Below, piece by piece: positions 10,001 through 16,874 of a DNA stretch of 25,046 nt. Position numbers and translations under genes: made by a program. The number at the start of each line of letters is the position of its first letter. The first letter of the stretch is position 1. Source of the DNA: JAAYBQ01 sp035403465 (GTDB lineage Bacteria; Spirochaetota; UBA4802; UBA5550); NCBI GenBank assembly GCA_035403465.1, contig DAONFG010000044.1, forward strand, positions 1-25,046, in the 5' to 3' direction. The notes beneath the pieces were generated by a model. It was given only the letters and a program-made list of their open reading frames with translations, was not told the origin of the DNA and made no database searches.

Positions 10001-10531
10001 ACCCCGCTTGACAGTAACGGGCTGCAGCTATCGGGAATCAGGAATGAGGAACGCTTAAGCGAACTTGAGTTTCACTTCCCGGTGGAAACATTAAGCGGGC
10101 TGCAGAAATTCCTTTCAGGTGATGGGGGCCCGGAATTTTTTCATGGCATTGCGACGCACGGCATGCCGTCAATGGCCGGGATGATGAAGGGATACATCGA
10201 CCTTGTGTTCCGCCATAATGGCCGTTACTACATTGTTGACTGGAAATCCAACATGCTGGAACTGTCGCATGGCGATTACTCGCAGGAGTCATTACTTGCA
10301 GAGATGAAGAAGCATAACTATCACCTCCAGTATCATATATACACCGTGGCGCTTCACAGGTACCTGGCGCTCAGGCTTGGAGCGGACTATGATTATGATA
10401 AACATTTCGGCGGAGTATATTACCTTTTTATCCGCGGCATGAACGGTACTGACGCCAGCGGCGTGTTCCGGGCAAGGCCGGACCGGGAACTTACGGGGCA
10501 GCTTGACAGAATATTCATGGGACAGGAATAA
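7019..10531 (+). CDS. recB: Exodeoxyribonuclease V beta subunit RecB (helicase-nuclease)
   Basis: RecB is the 3'-5' superfamily 1 helicase and only nuclease of RecBCD. The 1170-residue length matches E. coli (1180). Helicase motifs are intact: Walker A EASAGTGKTWTI (Lys26), motif II IDEFQDTD, motif III GDPKQAIYRFRGAD, motif IV ARNWRS, motif V VMTMHSSKGLEFPVVF and motif VI LIYVALTRAR. The C-terminal nuclease shows His948 (GLCLHEIFE), Asp1061 (GYIDLVF), Asp1074 and Lys1076 (DWKSN), then the QYHIYTVALHRYL helix. The spacing of these residues closely follows E. coli His956/Asp1067/Asp1080/Lys1082, so the nuclease should be active. Start 7019 (or 7022) is set by AGGGGAGG inside recC. The stop is three bases before the recD start. 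The linker around residues 850-920 is the most divergent part. Confidence 0.97.
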   Translation: MMREFSVLDSPLKGTNLIEASAGTGKTWTISMIYLRLVVENELPVEGILVVTFTIPATAELRTRIRQCIKNAVDHLEHDAPVDDSIAGIIGRNRNRPGLRERLHSALRSFDEASVFTIHSFCQQVLSDNAFESGSPFRTEITTDDLRPEFAVTDYWRRIAYAMPEHAAYVLVSSMDPQSLLKLYRKKPMAPEYLLRPQLADAGADDVEAAYRTVCGCYRDLCEVWQREGDNVKSMITGSKSLNGNRYKPERLPGYLARVDKYMQQGDPLMWNDTVEKFTRSAIESGINKGKEPPVSPFFDAAQIMKECIDSYNDTVNRFRITVMKQLFDSADKEISMHAASSGERGFDDLIRGVYHGLRSGMGDKLGEKIRNRYRAALIDEFQDTDSMQFAIFSSMFSTGTALFLIGDPKQAIYRFRGADIFSYMKAVDMADCRYTLARNWRSTGGLIDAVNKVFGECENPFVFEKIKFNPVKPGIEGQGHDLVCAGRPVPPLLLELVDYGAEDDEHAPDKDSIIAARLAAEIQTMLTGDYTIDGKRLRPADIAVLVRSNKQAATVKSSLSSAGIPAVTRGSESVFLSGEAKELYFILSAILNPADQRRLRTALSTVICGYTAGEVAAMAGGSNAAGETDQGESVSSRFYSYRDAWNKGFMDMFIMFMEGEAVAGRLFAYAGGGRSMANIVHIAELLGDEAVGSRLSPVDTLNRLARYIADPPEGEEYNMRLETDDEAVNVMTMHSSKGLEFPVVFCPYLAASPVRKDDVTVYHENDDNGSTPVLYLDKNLPEDVKMHKQQEDDSETARLIYVALTRARSHCNVMMKITRDFDKTILAKILFTSRSLVAESIEGKLDRENAGRLLGLICSESGGAIGFAQGGEFPAGEPYSKTAASPADLECREFTGNLSQRWRMYSYSAITAALHDAEDKEDEGGTIPYRPAPGVLPPGAKSGLCLHEIFENSDFTWSARELFRERAAASLGKYGYGEEYREAVTDMVMNVLRTPLDSNGLQLSGIRNEERLSELEFHFPVETLSGLQKFLSGDGGPEFFHGIATHGMPSMAGMMKGYIDLVFRHNGRYYIVDWKSNMLELSHGDYSQESLLAEMKKHNYHLQYHIYTVALHRYLALRLGADYDYDKHFGGVYYLFIRGMNGTDASGVFRARPDRELTGQLDRIFMGQE

Positions 10532-10534
10532 ATC

Positions 10535-12358
10535 GTGAATTACGGGATTGAACAACTGAAAAAACTGCAAGCCTTCAGCGATATTGACAGGCATACAGCA
10601 TCGTACCTTGCATCAATAGACGGGTATGATTCGCCGCTCTTCTTTCTTGTGGTAATGCTTCTCAGCCGGTGCATTGAAAAGGGTGACGTATGCCTTTCCC
10701 TTGAACGGATCGCAGGCAGGAACCTTTCATGGCTCTCTGTTGAAGACCCGGATAACGCGAAGTTATATGAGGATTTAACCATACCGGGAGTTGAACAGCT
10801 TGTATCATGCATAAAAAAAAGTTCAGCAGCAGGGGATGAGGGGGACCGGCTGCCCGTTATCCTTGCAGGGAACCGGTTGTATTTTCACCGTTACATGGTC
10901 TGCGAGGATGAACTCGCTGCCATGGTGTCATCAATGTGTGCTGACACGGATGACCTTCCTGCTGAAGATAAACTTGCGCCTCTGTTCAGTAAATATTTTG
11001 CGGCCGCTGACCGTGGTCCGGATATGCAGGCTGCTTCAGCGGCAGTATCTCTCAGGAAAAGGTTTTCTGTAATATCCGGCGGTCCGGGTACCGGGAAAAC
11101 GTCAACAGTGGTGAAGATTCTCGCGCTCATTACAGAGTCCAGGCGGCTTTCCGGGCTGGATACTAAAGTGGCACTCACTGCACCCACGGGCAAGGCTGCG
11201 GCAAAGCTTGCCCTATCGGCTAATGCATGGCAGGCGGATGCCGGGATGCCTCCGGCCGAATCGTTTACCATTCACCGGCTGCTTGGATACAGCTGGAATT
11301 CTGGATTCAGGCATAACCGCGATAACCCGGTTGATTACGATGTTGTTGTAGCAGACGAATGCTCCATGGCTGACCTCCAGCTCATGCACAGTTTTCTGTC
11401 AGCGCTTAAGCCGGGATCAAGACTGATACTGCTTGGCGACAGGGACCAGCTCGCCTCAGTCGAGGGTGGTGCGGTCTTCGGGGACATCTGCGGCGGAGGA
11501 ACGACAGGCTACAGCAGCGGTATGGCTGCATGGTGCAGCATGCTTACCGGTGTTCCGTTCACCGCTGGGAAGGTTAAAGGCCCTGCAATCAGGGATTCCT
11601 TAACCTTTCTTACAAGGAACTGGAGGTTCGGGGAGGAGAGCGGTATCGGCCTGCTCGCGGCAGCGGTGAACAGCGGCAGCGGCGATGAAGTAATGCGGAT
11701 ACTGTTATCCGGTGAATTTTCCGACCTGGAATTCATTCCTTCACCGGAATATTCCGTGGTTAGCAGAGTCATTGAACGGGCCGCGGACAGATACATAACT
11801 TCGCATGATTCACCGTTCAGGTCAGTTTCCGGGTTCACGGGCTCATTCTGCATACTCACCGCAACAAGAAAAGGAAACGCGGGCATGGAGAAGATGAACC
11901 ATACTGCAGAGAGGGTGCTTGCTCAAAAAGAAGTGATCGATCCCTCTGTCACGTTCTATGAAGGCCGGCCGGTCATGGTCACAGGGAACGATTATCCCCT
12001 CCGGCTTTTTAACGGCGATATAGGAATAGTTGACAGTTCGCCATCAGGTGAGGTAGCGGTTTTTACCGCGTCCGACGGAACGGCCAGGAGCATCAGCTGT
12101 TCGCGGCTGCCGGTCCATGAGACAGCATTTGCCATGACCGTGCATAAAAGCCAGGGATCGGAATTTGATGAGGTGCTGTTAGTCCTGCCCGATGTATGGA
12201 GCCCGGTAATGTCCAGGGAGCTTCTCTATACTGCTGTGACACGGGGAAGGAAAAAAGTTACTATTGCCGGGGATGAAGCAGTCATACGCAAAATGGCCGG
12301 TACTGGCCTTGAAAGAATGAGCGGACTGAAACAGAAAGTGCATGGGAGTGCGGAATAA
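10535..12358 (+). CDS. recD: Exodeoxyribonuclease V alpha subunit RecD
   Basis: RecD is the 5'-3' superfamily 1B helicase of RecBCD. Its 607 residues match E. coli RecD (608). Visible motifs are Walker A SGGPGTGKTST (Lys188), motif Ia TAPTGKAAAKL, FTIHRLLGY, motif II VADECSMADLQLM, motif III LLGDRDQLASVEGGAVFGDI, motif IV TRNWRF, the late motif FAMTVHKSQGSEFDEVLLVL and motif VI LYTAVTRGRKKV. The length and intact N-terminal domain support the RecBCD-type subunit rather than the longer RecD2, as does its place next to recB. It starts at a GTG with AGGA seven bases upstream, three bases after the recB stop. Its stop is only five bases from the stop of the convergent HEAT-repeat gene, so no terminator fits between them. 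Confidence 0.97.
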   Translation: MNYGIEQLKKLQAFSDIDRHTASYLASIDGYDSPLFFLVVMLLSRCIEKGDVCLSLERIAGRNLSWLSVEDPDNAKLYEDLTIPGVEQLVSCIKKSSAAGDEGDRLPVILAGNRLYFHRYMVCEDELAAMVSSMCADTDDLPAEDKLAPLFSKYFAAADRGPDMQAASAAVSLRKRFSVISGGPGTGKTSTVVKILALITESRRLSGLDTKVALTAPTGKAAAKLALSANAWQADAGMPPAESFTIHRLLGYSWNSGFRHNRDNPVDYDVVVADECSMADLQLMHSFLSALKPGSRLILLGDRDQLASVEGGAVFGDICGGGTTGYSSGMAAWCSMLTGVPFTAGKVKGPAIRDSLTFLTRNWRFGEESGIGLLAAAVNSGSGDEVMRILLSGEFSDLEFIPSPEYSVVSRVIERAADRYITSHDSPFRSVSGFTGSFCILTATRKGNAGMEKMNHTAERVLAQKEVIDPSVTFYEGRPVMVTGNDYPLRLFNGDIGIVDSSPSGEVAVFTASDGTARSISCSRLPVHETAFAMTVHKSQGSEFDEVLLVLPDVWSPVMSRELLYTAVTRGRKKVTIAGDEAVIRKMAGTGLERMSGLKQKVHGSAE

Positions 12359-12363
12359 TTGAC

Positions 12364-13683
12364 TTACCGGATATTCTTTTCCATTCCTGCACGTATAACA
12401 TCATGAAGGAGCATCCTGAAAACCATATCCTTCTCGTCTGCATAAACATCAAACAGGCGGACGATATTTTTTGAATCATTGATCCGCACGATCGAATAGA
12501 GCGCCGATGTCCTTACGTATCTTGAAGTTTCGCCTGAAATTACACTAAAGAGTATATCCGCTGACTTCACGCGGCGGAAGTTGCCGAGCGAATTGCATAT
12601 CTCGCCGCGCACCCTGTAGTCGCTGTCATGCAGGCCCTCTTCGAGAATATCAACTGTTTTCCCGTCATCCTTAAGCTCGCCGAGAATAAAAGCAGCCTTT
12701 ACTCTCAGTTCGGAACCCGGGTCCTTTGTAAGAATGTACTCAAGGCCTTCAAGTTCTCCGGATTTTCTGAAGGCATACAGAGTATCAAGGGCTGCATTCT
12801 TGACCTCGTTGTCCTGTTCTGTAAGCAGCATTGTTGAAACCTGGTGAGCCGCCGCGTAATACTTGAGTTCCGCAACGGCCTTTACTGCCTCCAGCCTGAG
12901 TTCCCGTTCATTGTCATCAAGCAGACCCGATATTAAATAGCCTGACTGGGTATCCCTGAATTGTATTATAACTGCGATTGCTTTTTTTTTAACTTCAAAG
13001 TTTTCGTCGTTCCTGATTATCCCCTTTACCTGGGGCAGGGCTTCCTTTATATCGTTTTTTATGACGCATTCAAGAGCGTAAATGCGCACCGACTTATTTT
13101 CATCTTCGAGCAGGGATATTACGGTCTTCTGAAAGCGCGTATCGTAGATGAAGTTAAGAGCCTCGAGAAAGTATATCCTGTGTACGGGATTTGTGCTGTT
13201 GCCCATTGACAGGATCACGGGGAGCATCCTGTCGTCCTTGACTACACCCAGTACCTGTGCAGCCTTGATCCTGACTTCAGCCCTCGGGACGGTGATTTTT
13301 TCCGCTATGGGAATTATGAAAGGATTGTTTTCTGCCAGGCCGAGGAATTCTATAAGTTCTATTTCAATTCGTTTATCTTCGCTGTTCCTGAGAAAAAAGG
13401 TCCATACATCGGCATATTCCCTGGAGGGATAGAGCTTTAAGGCTGAAATGATCCGCATCCTGGTTTCAAAATCATCGTCATCCATAAATTCCTCTTTGAG
13501 GAATGGGACAACCCCTGCAGGCATGTTCTGCCTGATATATTCAACTGCCCCGGTGTATCGGGGATTATCACCATCAGCGATTGCTTCAGCTGTATTCTTA
13601 TAGTACTTTGTATCCTGCGCCTGCACAAAGCCGGCGCAGATTATTAGTGAGAAGAGTATTGCTGGTAGAGTGAATCTGTTCAT
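12364..13683 (-). CDS. Exported HEAT-repeat protein
   Basis: This 439-residue protein begins with a signal peptide (MNRFTLPAILFSLIICAGFV, probable cleavage after Ala22). Cys16 is preceded by Ile, so a lipoprotein is less likely but possible given loose spirochaetal lipoboxes. The rest is a run of about ten HEAT/PBS-lyase-like helical pairs of roughly 32-38 residues. Recurring elements include VRIKAAQVLG, VRIYALECV, LRLEAVKAVAEL, VKNAALDTL, LRVKAAFILGEL, YRVRGEICNSLG and VRTSALYSIV. HEAT arrays are protein-binding scaffolds, and exported ones probably act in the periplasm or at the outer membrane. The start is two bases after the TetR stop with no clear ribosome-binding sequence of its own, so translation is probably coupled to TetR. 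The partner is unknown. Confidence is high for the fold and export, low for any role. Confidence 0.88.
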   Translation of the reverse strand: MNRFTLPAILFSLIICAGFVQAQDTKYYKNTAEAIADGDNPRYTGAVEYIRQNMPAGVVPFLKEEFMDDDDFETRMRIISALKLYPSREYADVWTFFLRNSEDKRIEIELIEFLGLAENNPFIIPIAEKITVPRAEVRIKAAQVLGVVKDDRMLPVILSMGNSTNPVHRIYFLEALNFIYDTRFQKTVISLLEDENKSVRIYALECVIKNDIKEALPQVKGIIRNDENFEVKKKAIAVIIQFRDTQSGYLISGLLDDNERELRLEAVKAVAELKYYAAAHQVSTMLLTEQDNEVKNAALDTLYAFRKSGELEGLEYILTKDPGSELRVKAAFILGELKDDGKTVDILEEGLHDSDYRVRGEICNSLGNFRRVKSADILFSVISGETSRYVRTSALYSIVRINDSKNIVRLFDVYADEKDMVFRMLLHDVIRAGMEKNIR

Positions 13684-13685
13684 GA

Positions 13686-14300
13686 TCAGGAGAAATCATA
13701 AACTCCATGCATGTAAAGGACCGCCATTGATTTTGTAACGTTCTTGTCGAGGAAATTCTTTTTCTGCTTCATGTACTCGTAGACTACCATCATGATGCCG
13801 CCGACCAGCATTGAGGATGCTATGAATGGATCGATTTCTTTTTTGAATATGCCATTGTCGCGTAGAATTGCGATCTCGTGCGCGATTGTTTCAACAATAT
13901 TGTTCGTGAAAATCTGTACCTTATCGGAGACCTCGTCATCTATACCCACTATGTCCCTGTACATCAGCTTGATTACAATGGGTTCATTGGATAGTAATTC
14001 CAGGCATAAGGATATCCTGTTGTCTACAAATTTAATAATTGTCTCATTATCGGGTTTTGTTTTAAGGTAATCCTTGAGATCGTCAGGATCAAGGATGTCT
14101 TCCATGTCCTCTGATACGGAATCAAGTATGGCATAAAGGATCTCTTTCTTGTTGCTGAAATACTGGTAGACCGTGCCACGCGCAATGTCAAGGTGTTCGC
14201 AAACCTGCCCGATGTGGGTACTCTGAAATCCCCTGGTGATGAACATATCCTTGGCTGTGTCAATAATCTGCTGCTTCCTTTTTTCGCCTTTAGGTGGCAT
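13686..14300 (-). CDS. TetR/AcrR family transcriptional regulator
   Basis: This is a 204-residue DNA-binding regulator. The N-terminus shows the TetR pattern: basic lead (PPKGEKRKQQIIDTAKDMF), then the helix-turn-helix at about 29-48 (THIGQVCEHLDIARGTVYQY), then FSNKKEILYAIL. The C-terminal half is helical and without family signature, as expected for a ligand-binding and dimerisation domain, so the ligand cannot be predicted. ATG 14300 has GAGG eight bases upstream. Only two bases separate its stop from the HEAT-repeat gene, so the regulator probably controls its own operon, including that exported protein. A 41-codon gene lies 59 bases upstream on the same strand. I found no clear palindromic operator next to the start. 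Confidence 0.93.
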   Translation of the reverse strand: MPPKGEKRKQQIIDTAKDMFITRGFQSTHIGQVCEHLDIARGTVYQYFSNKKEILYAILDSVSEDMEDILDPDDLKDYLKTKPDNETIIKFVDNRISLCLELLSNEPIVIKLMYRDIVGIDDEVSDKVQIFTNNIVETIAHEIAILRDNGIFKKEIDPFIASSMLVGGIMMVVYEYMKQKKNFLDKNVTKSMAVLYMHGVYDFS

Positions 14301-14359
14301 GGGTATAACCTCATGATAATAATGGTTCAGGGGGGGAGTAAAATAATTGAAGATGGATT

Positions 14360-14485
14360 TTAAATTCTCCTGCCGCCGCTGCTGTTTTTTCCGCTTAGTC
14401 TTCTGATTTCCTCTGTTATGGGAGCCAGGGCTTCTTTAAGCTCCTCGACCATTTTGTCAGCTTTTTCCTGCAGTTCCTTGCTCAT
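14360..14485 (-). CDS. Small charged helical protein, 41 residues
   Basis: A reverse-strand ATG at 14483-14485 opens a 41-codon frame ending TAA at 14360. A GAAGAGA ribosome-binding-like sequence lies about six to eight bases upstream. The protein begins MSKELQEKADKMVEELKEAL and ends NSSGGRRI. It is rich in Lys, Glu, Leu and Ile in a pattern that predicts one amphipathic helix, followed by a Gly/Arg tail. The segment is a GC-richer island of ordinary codons beside strongly AT-rich non-coding DNA, which supports real coding. It precedes the TetR gene by 59 bases on the same strand and may be the first gene of that operon. No family is recognised. It could bind protein or nucleic acid, but that is a guess. 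Confidence 0.6.
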   Translation of the reverse strand: MSKELQEKADKMVEELKEALAPITEEIRRLSGKNSSGGRRI

Positions 14486-14838
14486 ATAAATCTCTTCAGT
14501 TTTTTTTATTATCGTATGACCCGAAGCGAAATAAACAGGAAAATATCTGTATTTTTTTATATAATCAGTTTTGCAATAATACCGGCATTTGTTACAGCAA
14601 AATTAATATAGCATTAGAAAAAAAACAGAAAATCCATGAATGAATAGCATAATCCTTTTAATAGAAGTTATTGATTAAAAACTATCCGTAATTATTAGCT
14701 ATTTAATTTAAAATGAATAAAGTTTTTTATTTTTGTAAAAAATATCAGCTTTGTTCAAAAGGTCAATAAATTTTTAATCAAAATAATAAAAAATGATCAA
14801 TAAAAACGGGGATATTAGGAGCAGGCAGGATAGCCTTT
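14486..14838 (-). other. Strongly AT-rich non-coding stretch
   Basis: This 353-base region has no supported gene. It is much more AT-rich than its surroundings, with many A and T runs (for example 14700-14815). It probably holds the promoter of the 41-residue gene and the TetR operon, but I see no -35/-10 pair with acceptable spacing. It may also be curved DNA or a nucleoid-protein binding site. Confidence 0.5.
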
Positions 14839-14851
14839 TCAGGCTATCCTG
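14826..14851 (-). terminator. Perfect 10-base-pair hairpin overlapping a stop codon
   Basis: CAGGATAGCC (14826-14835) and GGCTATCCTG (14842-14851) are perfect inverted copies around a six-base loop. On the reverse strand the left arm encodes the last residues of the 91-residue protein and its TGA lies in the loop. No T-run follows on either strand, so this is not a full intrinsic terminator. It may define the 3' end of the transcript or block exonucleases. Confidence 0.5.
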
Positions 14852-15114
14852 TTAATCATATTGCCTGTATTTTCTGTTTCCGGTTTAACCTTGATTGATG
14901 CTCCGATCAGCATAAAAAGAAAATCTCTTACTTCGGCTGTATCCATCGTTACCGCTTTATGAATGGATTCTTTGAATTCCCGCTGTCTTTTTTCATTCAG
15001 AACATCTTCAGTTTTCTGAACAGGCTGTTTTACTTCCCTGTAATTGCTGTCAGGTACAATCGCCGGATTGTATGCATCATGAATTCCCGGCAATGATGTT
15101 ATGTTGATATTCAT
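14839..15114 (-). CDS. Unknown 91-residue protein
   Basis: The start is ATG at 15112-15114, set by a strong AAAGGAGG (15123-15130) eight bases upstream. A longer in-frame GTG at 15135 would overlap that ribosome-binding site and is rejected. The protein begins MNINITSLPGIHDAYNPAIV, has a charged middle (EDVLNEKRQREFKESIHKAV), a hydrophobic helix DFLFMLIGASIKV and a polar end NTGNMINRIA. There is no signal peptide or true membrane segment. The low-complexity N-terminus followed by helices resembles small secreted or motility-associated proteins in general, but I cannot assign a family. It lies 161 bases downstream of the GHKL-like gene on the same strand. The last codons fall in a hairpin. It is probably well translated, given the ribosome-binding site. 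Confidence 0.75.
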   Translation of the reverse strand: MNINITSLPGIHDAYNPAIVPDSNYREVKQPVQKTEDVLNEKRQREFKESIHKAVTMDTAEVRDFLFMLIGASIKVKPETENTGNMINRIA

Positions 15115-15122
15115 CTCGCGAA

Positions 15123-15130
15123 CCTCCTTT
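15123..15130 (-). promoter_or_regulatory. Strong Shine-Dalgarno sequence of the 91-residue gene
   Basis: On the reverse strand this reads AAAGGAGG, eight bases before the ATG at 15114. It is among the strongest sites in the window and fixes the start. Confidence 0.7.
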
Positions 15131-15275
15131 TCCACGTTGTACTTTATTATCGGTTTTTTATTTTTTTTTTAGAAGTAAAAATATTAATTTTGGGGATTAT
15201 TTACCGAAATGGAGCATTGATTGTGCTGTAAAATGCCGTATAGGGACATAATTATGATTGCTGGATGCATAATCA

Positions 15276-16442
15276 TTATTTTGCAGGGGGCACCTGTGCT
15301 ACTTTTTGGTCTTCAAGGGCTGCTTTTTTTGCTGCCTCGGCTGCCTCCTGCTTTTTCAGCTCTTCCAGAAGTTCCGCACGGTTAAGTTCAAAACCAATTT
15401 TTATAAATTCAGGATAAAAAATTACTTTCAGCGGGTTTTCATCGCTGCTGTATTTTTTCAGGATTGTTATAATGAGGTTAAGTCCCAGTCCCGCACCCTC
15501 GGTGTTCTCATCCTCTTCGTTGAAGAAATTGTCGTTGCTGAGGCGTGCAGGAGCGACCTTTTTCAGGATCTGCTCCTTTTCGATTATGGTGATATTCTGG
15601 GTGTTTGTTACCCATATTTCAAGTGATTCCATTGAAGACTGAAATGTAATGGTATAAAAACGGTTATCCTTTTTGGCCAGCGCGAAGAAATTGCTGTTAC
15701 CGTTCTCTTCAATCTCCTCCTTGAATTTTTCAAGGAATTCATTATAGTCCTTTTCAGGGCTGACGTTCAGTTCAGGGGCCATATATTTCTGGAAAAGAAT
15801 TTTATAATTTGCCTTACTTGCGTTGATACCCAGTTCCTTGAAGCAGAAGAATAATTCACCTGCAAATGCCTGCAGGTTCTGCCTGGTAAGAAGCAGTTCA
15901 ATAAGTTTGCGCACCAGTTCAGCGGAATCTCTTTCAAGGTCAAATAACCGTATGGTTACACGCCAGTCAAGGTCCTTGATGCCCATCCCGCTGCATATCT
16001 CAGTTATATTTTTGATTATCTCCTTAACGTTGATGTCATCCCTGAGGTCAATCATCTTGATTTTATTGAGATAGTTGATTTCACGTTCATAGAACGGATC
16101 AAGAAAGAACTGTTTCAGGTCCCGGTCAAATATCCATTTGTTCTGGATCAGCAGCCTGATAAAATCATCACGGCCCCAGATGGCAAGGTCCCTGTTGTAA
16201 AAGCGTTTCCCCTCGTACTGGAGAAGTATTGAAAAAAGGTTTACAATATCGTCATCTTCTTTGAAGCGCAATAACAGAGTGTCAGCTGCGGTCTGGCGGG
16301 GAATAGGAGTGCTCTGGCTGAAACCGGATTCACGGTAGAGACTGAATTTCTGGTTATATCGTTCACCCAGGAAATTCACCTGCTGGGTGTTTAACGAGTT
16401 TACCAGTATCTGGTTAAATAATTTTCTTATGCGTTTATTCAC
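15276..16442 (-). CDS. GHKL ATPase-like protein, degenerate
   Basis: This 388-residue protein is probably soluble, with no signal peptide or membrane segment. The N-terminal half (about 1-180) is charged, helical and not recognised. From about residue 195 it resembles a GHKL (histidine kinase/anti-sigma) ATP-binding fold. The N-box is KELGINASKAN with Glu203 and Asn207 in the E-x3-N spacing. A G1-like segment reads EIWVTNTQNITI but lacks the usual Asp, and the G2-like segment GAGLGLNLI lies near 316. There is no H-box or receiver. The C-terminus is an Ala/Lys/Glu-rich tail. Comparable proteins may bind ATP without phosphorylating a partner, for example as anti-sigma-like regulators. Function is unknown. 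The ribosome-binding sequence (GGAG) is rather distant at 11 bases. The gene lies upstream of, and may be co-transcribed with, the 91-residue gene. Confidence 0.78.
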   Translation of the reverse strand: MNKRIRKLFNQILVNSLNTQQVNFLGERYNQKFSLYRESGFSQSTPIPRQTAADTLLLRFKEDDDIVNLFSILLQYEGKRFYNRDLAIWGRDDFIRLLIQNKWIFDRDLKQFFLDPFYEREINYLNKIKMIDLRDDINVKEIIKNITEICSGMGIKDLDWRVTIRLFDLERDSAELVRKLIELLLTRQNLQAFAGELFFCFKELGINASKANYKILFQKYMAPELNVSPEKDYNEFLEKFKEEIEENGNSNFFALAKKDNRFYTITFQSSMESLEIWVTNTQNITIIEKEQILKKVAPARLSNDNFFNEEDENTEGAGLGLNLIITILKKYSSDENPLKVIFYPEFIKIGFELNRAELLEELKKQEAAEAAKKAALEDQKVAQVPPAK

Positions 16443-16874
16443 TATCAGTCTCCATTTGTTCCACGGATTTTTTCTGATTGTGCTGTATTAACCTCTGCCT
16501 GTTTATTATAATCCCCGCTCCCTTAGATTTTCAGTTTCAGGTGCATGTTTATTATAATATAAGCCTGTAAATTAATAGCGGCAATTAAAAAGATCTCGCA
16601 ATAGTTTAAAGCCCTGTGCCTGGCGCATTAATTTGTGTCTTTTAATTTAAAAACAGATTTTTAAAAGAGCACATTCTTAAAATTCAATCAAGCATGTATT
16701 TCTGAAAGTGCAAATTTTTTAACCGGTGCCTGAACCAGCAGGCACTGCCTGCTGTCTGCCGGTTCTATTATAATGTTATTATCGGCTAAAGCGTATAAGC
16801 AGGAGACTCTTTTATTTAAGCCTGACCATGCATCAGGGCGTTATTAGAGCATGGCCGGTATTATACGGAAAAAA
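16443..16874. other. Non-coding gap between GHKL-like and OmpA-like genes
   Basis: This 432-base AT-rich gap has no supported gene. On the reverse strand, TATAAT (plus 16505-16510) about 60 bases upstream of the GHKL-like gene is a possible -10, with only a weak CTGAAA -35. The 13-base word tgtttattataat occurs twice (near 16499 and 16546). CCATGC (16826-16831) and GCATGG (16849-16854) form a weak inverted repeat downstream of the OmpA-like gene. The largest structure is the inverted repeat at 16721-16764. Confidence 0.4.
16721..16764. repeat. Nested inverted repeat
   Basis: CAGCAGGC (16736-16743) and GCCTGCTG (16747-16754) are perfect inverted copies with a three-base loop. They sit inside a second pair, AACCGG (16721-16726) and CCGGTT (16759-16764). 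No T-run follows on either strand. It lies about 110 bases past the OmpA-like stop and may be the transcript end or a binding site. Confidence 0.5.

Noticed and set aside
14486..14838. Possible replication origin or attachment site in the AT-rich stretch
   Set aside because: There is no DnaA-box cluster, no integrase, no tRNA end and no flanking direct repeats, so composition alone does not support it.
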